Shown here: positions 1-5,544 of the stretch, piece by piece
Layout of the letters: every line of letters begins with the position of its first letter
How positions within the stretch are numbered: position 1 is the stretch's first letter
Assembly (NCBI GenBank): GCA_946570335.1
Contig: CAMNYG010000010.1
Span: 1-13,841, forward strand
Origin: an uncultured Dietzia sp.
Lineage (GTDB): Bacteria; Actinomycetota; Actinomycetes; Mycobacteriales; Mycobacteriaceae
DNA length: 13,841 nt
Direction of reading: 5' to 3'
Notes under the pieces: model-generated
What the model saw: the letters and a program-made list of their open reading frames with translations, nothing else
Told to the model about the DNA's origin: nothing
The model's database searches: none
Position numbers and translations under genes: made by a program

Positions 1-251
1 TGCACCGGCCCGGCGGGTTCGCGGATCGGGGTCACGGTGCCATCCGGCGAGACGGACAGGTAGAAGGTGCCGCCGGGCTCGTGGGCGGTGACCTCGATGT
101 CGCGCCCCTCGTTGCGGGCGTGGGCGACCACATGCCTCACGGCGGCGGCGCGGGCCTCGGGGACGGTGTTCTCGGTGAGCGGGTGTGCTGCCGCTCCGAT
201 GTCGATTCCGCCGTTCCCAGTGGGGTCGATGGTGATGGTCGCATCGGTCAT
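1..251 (-). CDS. N-terminal part of an unidentified protein, cut by the window edge
   Basis: An open frame starts with ATG at 251 and runs off the left edge after 83 codons. The start is supported by AGGAGG seven bases upstream. The visible part has a strand-like segment with ATITID near residues 4-9, a helical stretch with AAAVRHVVAHARNEG near residues 35-50, and then a segment with TFYLSVSPDGTVTPI near residues 63-77. I recall similar short N-terminal domains in front of MinD-like ATPases of actinobacterial conjugative elements, but no catalytic motif is in view, so this is only a guess. It lies 32 bp downstream of the membrane protein gene at 284-781 and is probably in the same transcript. 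Confidence 0.7.
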   Translation of the reverse strand, partial: MTDATITIDPTGNGGIDIGAAAHPLTENTVPEARAAAVRHVVAHARNEGRDIEVTAHEPGGTFYLSVSPDGTVTPIREPAGPV

Positions 252-283
252 GACGTGCCTCCTGTGCTGGTCAAGATGGGTGG

Positions 284-781
284 TTAGTTGTTCCTGGCCC
301 AATGGATGAATGCGACGAGGGCGACTACGCCGAGGACGACGAGGCCGAAGAAGCCCTGCGGGGAGATCGGGAAGTTCGCGAGCCGCTCGTGGAAGCCATC
401 AAGTGCCCCGGCGAAGAATCCCGCGACGACGACACCGCCGAGAGGGAGTGCGGGGCTGAGCGGCGCGTACGAGTACGCCTCACGGGTGATGAGGTAGGCG
501 AGGACGGTGCTGAGCACTCCCCCGGCGATGAGCCCGGCCCAGACTCCGACGTTGGGCCAGTTCCATCCCATCTCGACGGTGCGGAGGTAGTGGAACGCGC
601 CCATGCCGAGAGGGATGGTGCCGAGGACCGCGACGATGAGCGCGACTATGGCCAGCCGGTCGTAGAGCACTGCTGCTGCGATGAGCAGGGCGTAGCCGAG
701 CAGCGCGACGATTCCCCAGCCGATGTAACCGGCGGTGCCCATCGGCACGATGAGGTCGGGCACCTGATCCCATTCACTCAC
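284..781 (-). CDS. Polytopic membrane protein of unknown function
   Basis: This encodes 165 residues with about five hydrophobic segments. They begin with YIGWGIVALLGYALLIAAAV and LAIVALIVAVLGTIPLGM and end with FFGLVVLGVVALVAFIHWA, followed by the short tail RNN. I chose the GTG start at 781: it overlaps the end of parB by eight bases and has a GGGAGA ribosome binding site inside the parB end. An upstream ATG at 844 in the same frame would add a proline/arginine-rich stretch that is only the out-of-frame shadow of parB. I recognise no family motif. Its place directly behind parAB suggests it belongs to the element backbone, perhaps an accessory membrane protein of transfer. That role is inferred from position only. 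Confidence 0.75.
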   Translation of the reverse strand: MSEWDQVPDLIVPMGTAGYIGWGIVALLGYALLIAAAVLYDRLAIVALIVAVLGTIPLGMGAFHYLRTVEMGWNWPNVGVWAGLIAGGVLSTVLAYLITREAYSYAPLSPALPLGGVVVAGFFAGALDGFHERLANFPISPQGFFGLVVLGVVALVAFIHWARNN

Positions 782-1127
782 CGCTGTCTCCCTTCGGTCG
801 TCCGGTGGGGACCTGTCCGGCGGACACCGGGGGCCACTCCTCACCGTTGTTGTATTGGCGCTCGAGCCGCTCCACCTCGGCGAGGAGGGCGCGGCGGATG
901 AGCTCGGAGAAGGTGCGCGGGCCTTCCTGGTTGGTCCCGAAGGTGTTGACCAGGGCTGCGCGCGCCCGATCGGCCTCCTCCGCGGGGAGGAAGACCCCGA
1001 CCTTGGTCTTTGCTCCGCTGCGCCGCGGCCGCTGCCGCGGCGGGGCCGGCTCAGGCTCGGTGCGGGGCGCGATGGGGTCCACGTCCCCGAACGTTGAGCG
1101 CTTGCGGGCGGGCTGCGGGGTGGTCAC
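774..1127 (-). CDS. parB: ParB-like ribbon-helix-helix centromere-binding protein
   Basis: This is a 117-residue basic protein. Its N-terminal 40 residues are proline- and arginine-rich and look disordered. From about residue 41, KVGVFLPAEEADRARAALVN starts a ribbon-helix-helix-like module: a short strand, then helices including TFSELIRRALLAEVERLERQ near residues 72-91. Small proteins of this kind, encoded directly after a ParA ATPase, are the DNA-binding partners in type Ib plasmid partition, as in actinobacterial plasmids such as pCXC100. The GTG start at 1127 shares GTGA with the parA stop, so translation is coupled. In type Ib systems this protein usually binds repeats near parA and represses the operon. 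The palindromic sites described here are candidate targets. Confidence 0.8.
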   Translation of the reverse strand: MTTPQPARKRSTFGDVDPIAPRTEPEPAPPRQRPRRSGAKTKVGVFLPAEEADRARAALVNTFGTNQEGPRTFSELIRRALLAEVERLERQYNNGEEWPPVSAGQVPTGRPKGDSGE

Positions 1128-1918
1128 TGGATTGCTCCTTCGAGGGTGCGCAGGTGCGCGGCGTACAGGTCGGCGAGCTCGCGCACTTCGGCGCGGCGGT
1201 CTTGGTCCAGTCCTGCACCGGCCTCCATCGCGTCACGGATCGCGGCGCGCTTGGGCACGTGGGGCTCGAGGATCTCGAGCTGGTGCGCCGCAGCTCCTGC
1301 GGTGAGGTCGTCCATCGCTGCGCGCACTCCCCTCTCGCGGGAGTCGTAGCGGTTGACGATGATGCCTGCGACCCTCAGCGCCCGGTTGTAGTGCTCCCGG
1401 ACGGTGGTGACGGTCCGCATCAGCTGCGCGAGGCCGTTGGTGCTGAACAGGCTGGCCTCGGTGACGACGGCGACGCCGTCGGCGGCCGTGAGCGCGTTGA
1501 CGGTGAGCTGGTCGAGCGACGGTGCGCAGTCGATCAGCACCAGGTCGTAGTCCTCGGCGACCAGGGCGAGGGCGTCGCGTAGGCGGCTCTCGCGGCCCGG
1601 CCCGGCGATGATCAGCTCGTCACGGACGGACACCAGCCCGCTGCCGACGGAGGGCACGACGGTCAGCCCGTCCCAGGCACCGGGGACGGCCACGTCGGCG
1701 ATGCCGTCGCTCGAGCGCTCGGTGAGAACATCAGCGAGGCTGGGCTGGTCTCGCTCGAGCTCGGGCACGGCCACGTCCGAGAGGTTCCCCTGCGGGTCGG
1801 CGTCGATCAGAAGGGTGCGGCGTCCGGCGTTGACGGCAGCGCGGGCGAGATGGAAGGTCGTGTTGGTCTTTCCGACGCCGCCCTTCTGGTTGCAGGTGGC
1901 GATGATTCGGGCTGTCAT
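1124..1918 (-). CDS. parA: ParA-family plasmid partition ATPase
   Basis: This encodes 264 residues. The deviant Walker A motif of ParA/MinD ATPases, KGGVGKT, is at residues 12-18 with both signature lysines. It is followed by DADPQGN (Walker A' region) and LVLIDCAPSL (Walker B). A late IIVNRYDSR segment is also typical of the family. There is no N-terminal helix-turn-helix domain, so this is the short type Ib form, which relies on its partner for DNA binding. I chose ATG 1918 because AAGGGA sits nine bases upstream and the ATPase fold begins at once. The frame stays open further upstream to 2242, but that stretch antiparallels nrdH and its promoter. A GGTACC palindrome lies about 34 bp upstream of the start. 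Confidence 0.93.
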   Translation of the reverse strand: MTARIIATCNQKGGVGKTNTTFHLARAAVNAGRRTLLIDADPQGNLSDVAVPELERDQPSLADVLTERSSDGIADVAVPGAWDGLTVVPSVGSGLVSVRDELIIAGPGRESRLRDALALVAEDYDLVLIDCAPSLDQLTVNALTAADGVAVVTEASLFSTNGLAQLMRTVTTVREHYNRALRVAGIIVNRYDSRERGVRAAMDDLTAGAAAHQLEILEPHVPKRAAIRDAMEAGAGLDQDRRAEVRELADLYAAHLRTLEGAIQ

Positions 1919-1951
1919 CAGGCTGTTCCCTTCGATGGGTGCATGTTCCTC

Positions 1952-1966
1952 AAACGGTACCGTAGG
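1952..1966. promoter_or_regulatory. Candidate operator upstream of parA
   Basis: AAACGGTACCGTAGG contains the palindrome ACGGTACCGT. The same core recurs before the gene at 2239-2448 and before ardC. It lies between nrdH and parA, where a parA promoter or type Ib partition site would be expected. The minus-strand TACCGT could also serve as a -10 box. The binding protein is unknown, with ParB a plausible candidate. Confidence 0.5.
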
Positions 1967-1985
1967 AGCGTGTGGCACCGATTGA

Positions 1986-2237
1986 TCACAGGGCGGCGAT
2001 TCGCTTGATCTGATCGATCCGGAAGCCGGACCAGTGCGCCTCCCCCGTGCCGTCCTCGACCACGACCACGGGAGCCTGGAAGTAGCCCAGCTCCTCGGTG
2101 ACGTACTCGCGGGCACTGTCACTCTCGGCGATGTCCACCTCAGTGAACTCCATGCCGCGCTTGCGCAGCTCGCGCTTAGTCGCATCGCACTGGACGCACT
2201 GGGGCTTGCTGTAGACGGTGACGGTGAACGTACCCAC
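1986..2237 (-). CDS. nrdH: NrdH-type glutaredoxin-like protein
   Basis: This encodes 83 residues with a thioredoxin-fold redox motif CVQC at residues 14-17, the sequence usual for NrdH, and the C-terminal WSGFR segment followed by IDQI that marks NrdH rather than ordinary glutaredoxins. It has the cis-proline region APVVVV. In its normal setting NrdH reduces class Ib ribonucleotide reductase, but here no nrdI, nrdE or nrdF is nearby. The likely start is GTG 2237, with GGGAGG eight to nine bases upstream. It follows the stop of the 69-residue gene by one base, so the two are co-translated. Orphan NrdH genes on mobile elements may raise deoxynucleotide supply or reduce other targets. That is inference. 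Confidence 0.9.
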   Translation of the reverse strand: MGTFTVTVYSKPQCVQCDATKRELRKRGMEFTEVDIAESDSAREYVTEELGYFQAPVVVVEDGTGEAHWSGFRIDQIKRIAAL

Positions 2238-2238
2238 G

Positions 2239-2448
2239 TCACTCACCTCCCTGCGGGGCGAAGGACTCGCGCACGCGGCCCAGGGCGGTGGCGATGATGC
2301 CGCTCTGCTCACCGAAGGAGAGGGTGGCCCACTCGTCGCGGTAGATGTGCTCTGCCCACTTGCGCGCCAGCTCGAGATCGTTCCCGGCCGTGAGGGTCAC
2401 GCCGTCCTCGAGGGTGATGGTCAGCTGCGCGATGATCGGCTGAGTCAT
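2239..2448 (-). CDS. Small protein of unknown function encoded before nrdH
   Basis: This encodes 69 residues and begins MTQPIIAQLTITLEDG. ATG 2448 is chosen for its GGAGG site seven bases upstream. An N-terminal strand pair is followed by a helix around LELARKWAEHIYRDEW and a second helix around SGIIATALGRVRES. There is no cysteine, signal peptide or membrane segment. It is mildly acidic and probably cytosolic. I do not recognise the family. It is the first gene after a 97-bp gap that holds two GGTACC palindromes, so it probably heads a small operon with nrdH. Confidence 0.75.
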   Translation of the reverse strand: MTQPIIAQLTITLEDGVTLTAGNDLELARKWAEHIYRDEWATLSFGEQSGIIATALGRVRESFAPQGGE

Positions 2449-2475
2449 GATCGTGCCTCCTGGGTGATCGTTGCT

Positions 2476-2508
2476 CCAATGGTACCGTTTGGGGAATCGG
2501 TACCGCAA
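2476..2508. promoter_or_regulatory. Double GGTACC palindrome operator before the 69-residue gene and nrdH
   Basis: Two sites lie with their centres about 18 bp apart: CCAATGGTACCGTTTGGGGA from 2476, and ATCGGTACCG from 2496. The first matches the site before ardC at 18 of 20 positions. On the minus strand, TTGCGG and TACCAT are spaced 18 bp and could act as -35 and -10 boxes, so a protein bound here would cover the promoter. The start codon served is at 2448. Confidence 0.55.
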
Positions 2509-2545
2509 GGGTGAACGGTGATGTTTCTGAGGGTGGTCCCGCTGC

Positions 2546-2728
2546 TCACCGGCCGTGAGTCGCGCGGTGGCGGATGAGCTCGGCTCGAGCGCTGTCCCGG
2601 TACCCGAGCGGGTACTTGCGGGTGGTCCAGCCGCACGAGCACACGGCGCGGTGTCCCATGTCGGCGAAGTGCACGCCGACCTCGAGAAGGTCATCGACGT
2701 GCGTGCCTGCGGGCGTGGTGGTGGCCAT
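2546..2728 (-). CDS. Small CxC...HxxxH protein, possible zinc binder
   Basis: This encodes 60 residues. CSCGW lies around residue 32 and HRATH near the C-terminus, an arrangement (two cysteines, about 20 residues, then HxxxH) that could coordinate zinc. The segment between them is basic. I chose ATG 2728 because GAGGAAGGA lies just upstream. An ATG at 2758 overlaps the stop of the preceding gene as ATGA but has no visible ribosome binding site. I cannot name the family. The basic charge and possible metal site would suit a nucleic-acid contact, but that is speculation. Confidence 0.65.
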   Translation of the reverse strand: MATTTPAGTHVDDLLEVGVHFADMGHRAVCSCGWTTRKYPLGYRDSARAELIRHRATHGR

Positions 2729-2754
2729 GGGGTTCCTTCCTCGAGAGGCGGGGG

Positions 2755-2979
2755 TCATGCGTAGTAGGCGACGTCGTGGGCTGCGGGGCCGTGGAACTCG
2801 GGGTTGTGCTCAGCTGCAATCAGGTCGTCCTCGATGAGCTGCGCGATCTCGCCGTCCCTGAGCTGGGTGGTGGCATCGATGAACGCGGTCCAGGCGCGGT
2901 CGCAGTCGTCGTACTCGGTGTAGGAAACAAGCTCGCCACCATCGGTGATGATGCGGACAGCGGTGTCGATGAAGTCCAT
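2755..2979 (-). CDS. Small, very acidic protein of unknown function
   Basis: This encodes 74 residues with 17 Asp/Glu against 3 Arg and no Lys, a net charge near -14. ATG 2979 has AGGAGG six to seven bases upstream. The start lies 12 bp from the left end of the first 238-bp repeat. Acidic patches such as YDDCDRAW and QLIEDD alternate with aliphatic residues, as in a compact helical protein. Strongly acidic small proteins on mobile elements are sometimes DNA mimics that block restriction enzymes or repressors. Nothing specific here proves that, and I recognise no family. Confidence 0.7.
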   Translation of the reverse strand: MDFIDTAVRIITDGGELVSYTEYDDCDRAWTAFIDATTQLRDGEIAQLIEDDLIAAEHNPEFHGPAAHDVAYYA

Positions 2980-2995
2980 GTCAGCCTCCTGATCA

Positions 2996-3150
2996 TTTTT
3001 TGTGCCTTCCTGGCGAGATTTTGAAAGAGGCGCAGGAGTGAGTGGAGGCAACCCGTCGTGGAATACCGGAGCGCAGCGAGGATATGCCGCGAAAGCGGGT
3101 TGCCGGAGCGATCGAGCGCCTCAAAATCAGTAGCCAGGAAGGAACAAAAA
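2996..3150. repeat. 155-bp nested inverted-repeat element, copy 1
   Basis: The outer arm TTTTTGTGCCTTCCTGGC at 2997-3014 pairs with 3133-3150 at 17 of 18 positions. Inside it GATTTTGA (3017-3024) pairs with 3121-3128, GGCGC (3029-3033) with 3116-3120, and GGCAACCCG (3047-3055) with 3096-3104. The element could extrude as a long cruciform in DNA or fold as one long hairpin RNA on either strand. It could be a MITE-like element, a recombination or transfer site, or a structured RNA. I see no target-site duplication. Confidence 0.85.
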
Positions 3151-3185
3151 TCCGGCCGCAGGCCGTGGTGGGCGCTGCGGCCGGA
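3146..3185 (-). terminator. Rho-independent terminator after fic
   Basis: On the minus strand an 11-bp perfect stem (3175-3185 with 3151-3161, TCCGGCCGCAG and its complement) with a 13-base loop is followed by TTTTT (3150-3146). It lies about 45 bases after the fic stop and would end the antitoxin-fic transcript. An additional GGTGGG/CCCACC hairpin precedes it. Confidence 0.8.
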
Positions 3186-3230
3186 GGCCGTCGATCAGGT
3201 GGGGGAGCTCCGTCGAGCCCACCCGCGGTG

Positions 3231-4049
3231 TCAGCGGGCAGGTCCGCCGCGGCGCTGGTTGAGGTCCGCGGGGCGGGGGAGGTCATCGTGCTGCGCTTGG
3301 AGAGTGCCTGCGAGGCCCTTGATCTGATCGCGCAGGGTGGTGCGGGGAGCGTCGCCGCCGGGAGGGGTGGGGCCCTCGAGGGTCCGCTTGGGCGGCTCGC
3401 CTCCCGTGACTCCCTTGTTGAGGACGGCGGCGAGCCGGTCGCTGCGGCCGGTGTCCTGGCAGTGGAAGCGGGCTTCAACGAACTCGTCGCGTAGCGGTCC
3501 GCCGACCTTGAAGAGCTCGGCGCGGAGGGTGTATCCGGCCTGCTCGGTGAGCTGGCCGAAGAACCCGAACTGGCTGCGGGTGTTGCCCTCCCGGAAGGAG
3601 TGGACGACGTTGAGCTCTCCCCAGATCTCGCCGAGCTCGGGGATGAACTGTTCGCGGGGGAGGCCGCGCAGCTCGTTCTTCTCGGCGAGCTGGGCGTAGA
3701 GCTCCTCGGCGCGGGCGGTGAGGCCGGGGCCGGCGGGGAAGTATGCGTGCGGCCCCTTATACATGGGGCCGTCTGTGGGGGCGACGCGCTCTTGTCCGGC
3801 CCATTCGTAGACATCTTGGAAGATGTGGCGGTGGATGGCCTTCATGTGGTCGTAGTTGAGCGGTCCCGGAATGGGGTTGTCGCGCAGCTCGATGAGGCGC
3901 GCTGCCGTGGTGACGTGCTCGAGCTGCTCGAGGGTCAGGGCATCGGTGATGCCATAGGGCTGCGTGGGGCTGGTGAACTTGTTCCGCAACACATTCGTGC
4001 CTGGGATGAAGTAGTCATCCCAGGCACGAATGGTGAAGTCAGGGCTCAT
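3231..4049 (-). CDS. fic: Fic-domain toxin (class I, VbhT-like), putative AMP transferase
   Basis: This encodes 272 residues. The Fic catalytic loop is H150-SFREGNTR-158: the catalytic histidine and the EGN anion-hole part are present, but the usual GNGR is GNTR. The target-docking flap region around YEWAGQERV and MYKGPHAYFP precedes it. Fic enzymes transfer AMP or other nucleotide moieties to protein side chains. Class I members are held off by a separate antitoxin such as VbhA. The start shares ATGA with the stop of that antitoxin gene, so translation is coupled. After the Fic core (about residue 190) comes a proline-rich, positively ending tail with GLAGTL and RPADLNQRR. The tail resembles the end of the protein at 5611-6201. 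No BID domain is visible. A role as toxin or as effector delivered by the type IV system is inferred. Confidence 0.9.
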   Translation of the reverse strand: MSPDFTIRAWDDYFIPGTNVLRNKFTSPTQPYGITDALTLEQLEHVTTAARLIELRDNPIPGPLNYDHMKAIHRHIFQDVYEWAGQERVAPTDGPMYKGPHAYFPAGPGLTARAEELYAQLAEKNELRGLPREQFIPELGEIWGELNVVHSFREGNTRSQFGFFGQLTEQAGYTLRAELFKVGGPLRDEFVEARFHCQDTGRSDRLAAVLNKGVTGGEPPKRTLEGPTPPGGDAPRTTLRDQIKGLAGTLQAQHDDLPRPADLNQRRGGPAR

Positions 4050-4237
4050 GCGTCGTAGTGATCGCGGGCCTTGGCCACGGCCTCCTCGGCCGTGATCTCT
4101 CGCCGGGCGACGCGCTCGAGCAGCTCGCGCATGGCGGGGTCGGTGACCTCGTGCCCCGCGGCCCCGAGGGCGCCATCGGCGAAGTCCATGAGCTCGGCAG
4201 GGGTGTGCGTGGACTGCTTGCTGCTGGTGCGGATCAT
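4046..4237 (-). CDS. VbhA-like antitoxin of the Fic toxin
   Basis: This encodes 63 residues, mostly helical. The half with MRELLERVARREITAEEAV resembles the C-terminal half of VbhA-type antitoxins, and the position directly before fic with an ATGA overlap is the usual order. ATG 4237 has AGGAGG seven bases upstream. VbhA-type proteins bind Fic and place an inhibitory glutamate from the motif (S/T)xxxE(G/N) into the ATP pocket. No such motif can be found in this sequence: no Glu is followed by Gly or Asn. The nearest candidate is AAGHEV at 26-31. Either the inhibitory helix has diverged or the start is incomplete. The family call rests largely on context. Confidence 0.75.
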   Translation of the reverse strand: MIRTSSKQSTHTPAELMDFADGALGAAGHEVTDPAMRELLERVARREITAEEAVAKARDHYDA

Positions 4238-4264
4238 GACATCGCCTCCTTAGCGGCTGGGGCC

Positions 4265-4273
4265 ATTATACCA
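4265..4273 (-). promoter_or_regulatory. Extended -10 promoter of the antitoxin-fic operon
   Basis: TGGTATAAT on the minus strand combines a perfect -10 box with an upstream TG (extended -10). No good -35 box is seen at 16-18 bp spacing (TAGGTA at 17). Transcription would begin near 4258, about 20 bases before the start at 4237. The palindrome ACCTAGGT (4289-4296) overlaps the -35 region. A TGCGGTGCCACCTGG stretch between them is a weak relative of the GGTACC operators. Confidence 0.6.
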
Positions 4274-4332
4274 GGTGGCACCGCATTTACCTAGGTTCCT
4301 CAGTGCCCGCTGACTGCCTGGCGGGGGAGTGC

Positions 4333-4377
4333 GAGGGGGCGTCCCCCTCGCCCCGGCCGGAGAGTCCGGCCGGGGCG
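4333..4377 (-). terminator. Tandem GC hairpins after ardC
   Basis: A 13-bp perfect stem, CGCCCCGGCCGGA with loop GAG and its complement (4349-4377), adjoins a 7-bp stem GAGGGGG/CCCCCTC (4333-4349). They start about nine bases after the ardC stop. There is no T-tract. Such strong hairpins without T-tracts are common as terminators in actinobacteria. They would separate ardC from the antitoxin-fic promoter. Confidence 0.55.
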
Positions 4378-4386
4378 GTGACGCTC

Positions 4387-5298
4387 TCAGGCTGCCGTCT
4401 CGGCAGTCTCGGTGAGGGCGTCGGCGAGGGTGTGGGCGGCGCGCAGCACGTTGGCGGCGCTGGTGCGGACGGCCTCGGCGTCGTTGGCGGTCCAGGTGGC
4501 GACGTAGCCGACGGTATAGGCGCTCGTGTCCAGCCCCAGGATTCCGGCGACGACGTAGGCCACGGACTCGGCCTCGCACTCCTTGAGGCCGCGGTGGGTG
4601 ACGTACTCCCCGGGGGCGTCCTCACTGTGGAGGATGACGTGCGCTGCCTCGTGGAGGGAGGTCTTGGCCGCCTGGGCGGGGGAGAGGTCGGCGTCCACGA
4701 CGACGCGGCGGCTGCCGTCGGTCATCGCGTAGCCGTTGATCCCGCCGGGGATCGACTCGCGGGCGTAGGTCCAGCCCTGCTCCTCGAGCCACGCGGCGAC
4801 GGCCTCGCTGATGCCCTGCTCGTCTTCGCCCTCGAGAGGGGTGACGAAGGCTCGGGCGCTCGTGGGGTCGGGGGCGTTCTCGTCGGTCTTGTCCGTCTGC
4901 TCGATGTCGAACACGGAGAGGGTCGGGAAGTAGACGCGGACGGGCTCGCCCTTGGCGTTGCGGCGGATGTTCCCTTCCGCCTGGGCTGCCTCTTCCTCGG
5001 TGAGCTTCTTCTCGGCGAAACCGAGAATCTTGATGGACTTCTCGCCCTTGCGGACCTGGCGGCCGAGCTCCTGCCACTTGCGGAACCCGGCCACGGCGCT
5101 GGCCTCGGGGCGCTGGGCCATGATGAGCATGAGGTTGTTCAGGCTGTAGGTGTGGAACTTGGTGGCGAAAGTGAGGAAGTCGGCCCACTTCTTGGTCGTG
5201 CGCAGTGCGTCCACCTGCTCGGCGATGGTCTGCTGAAGCTTCGCGGCCTCCGCGCGGCGCTGCTCGGCGGTCTTGCGAGTGGTGACCTTGCGACCCAT
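4387..5298 (-). CDS. ardC: ArdC-like antirestriction protein with HExxH metallopeptidase domain
   Basis: This encodes 303 residues. The N-terminal half has the ArdC single-strand-DNA-binding signature: WADFLTFATKFHTYSLNNL, then GFRKWQELGRQVRKGEKSIKIL at about residues 70-95. The C-terminal half has the zinc motif H216-EAAH-220 and a downstream glutamate-rich helix (ECEAES, E240-E244) that can give the third ligand. ArdC-type proteins of conjugative plasmids shield incoming DNA from the recipient's restriction enzymes. Whether the peptidase site is active here is unknown. ATG 5298 has GAAGGAG eight bases upstream. An in-frame ATG at 5355 lies in the operator/repeat junction and is not preferred. 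The GGTACT operator about 20 bp upstream suggests control shared with parA and the nrdH pair, which suits a gene expressed on entry into a new host. Confidence 0.88.
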   Translation of the reverse strand: MGRKVTTRKTAEQRRAEAAKLQQTIAEQVDALRTTKKWADFLTFATKFHTYSLNNLMLIMAQRPEASAVAGFRKWQELGRQVRKGEKSIKILGFAEKKLTEEEAAQAEGNIRRNAKGEPVRVYFPTLSVFDIEQTDKTDENAPDPTSARAFVTPLEGEDEQGISEAVAAWLEEQGWTYARESIPGGINGYAMTDGSRRVVVDADLSPAQAAKTSLHEAAHVILHSEDAPGEYVTHRGLKECEAESVAYVVAGILGLDTSAYTVGYVATWTANDAEAVRTSAANVLRAAHTLADALTETAETAA

Positions 5299-5317
5299 GA
5301 TACGTGCTCCTTCGGTG

Positions 5318-5337
5318 CCAACGGTACTGTTTGGGGA
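5318..5337. promoter_or_regulatory. GGTACC-type operator before ardC
   Basis: The site is CCAACGGTACTGTTTGGGGA, two mismatches from the site at 2476-2495. On the minus strand TACCGT overlaps a possible -10 box, and TCGACA lies 19 bp further upstream at the repeat boundary. The distance to the ardC start is about 20 bp, so binding here would block either promoter or ribosome loading. Confidence 0.55.
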
Positions 5338-5354
5338 GGTGGGGGTGTCGATCA

Positions 5355-5509
5355 TTTTTTGTGCCTTCCTGGCGAGATTTTGAAAGAGGCGCAGGAGTGA
5401 GTGGAGGCAACCCGTCGTGGAATACCGGAGCGCAGCGAGGATATGCCGCGAAAGCGGGTTGCCGGAGCGATCGAGCGCCTCAAAATCAGTAGCCAGGAAG
5501 GAACAAAAA
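5355..5509. repeat. 155-bp nested inverted-repeat element, copy 2
   Basis: Same base sequence and arm layout as 2996-3150: outer arms of 18 bases, then 8-, 5- and 9-base inner arms around a loop of about 40 bases. It lies between the terminator after the 196-residue gene and the ardC promoter region. Confidence 0.85.
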
Positions 5510-5544
5510 TCCGGCCGCAGGCCGTGGTGGGCGCTGCGGCCGGA
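5505..5544 (-). terminator. Rho-independent terminator after the 196-residue gene
   Basis: This is the second copy of the 11-bp stem (5534-5544 with 5510-5520) followed by TTTTT on the minus strand. It lies about 67 bases after the stop at 5611. It would end the long transfer operon before ardC and so insulate the two transcription units. Confidence 0.8.

Larger units (their letters stand above)
2991..3228. repeat. 238-bp direct repeat, copy 1
   Basis: Every base from 2991 to 3228 matches 5350-5587 on reading both copies. The repeat contains a minus-strand terminator and a 155-bp element of nested inverted repeats. It fills the gap between the fic stop (3231) and the acidic 74-residue gene (start 2979). 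No gene is supported within it. Its plus-strand open frame reading MPRKRVAGAIERLK is a by-product of the inverted repeats. Confidence 0.97.

Noticed and set aside
1919..2242. Upstream extension of parA to a start near 2242
   Set aside because: The added residues are Ser/Arg-rich, antiparallel to nothing useful and cross nrdH in another frame; ParA homology starts at 1918 with a good ribosome binding site.
3042..3494. Plus-strand frame within the repeat reading MPRKRVAGAIERLK, also found at the second copy
   Set aside because: It exists because the repeats and their inverted arms are identical; it runs on into unrelated antisense sequence after each copy and lacks a credible start.
4303..5400. 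Plus-strand open frame of about 365 codons opposite ardC
   Set aside because: It is antisense to a gene with clear ArdC and HExxH motifs, and its translation has a shadow composition.
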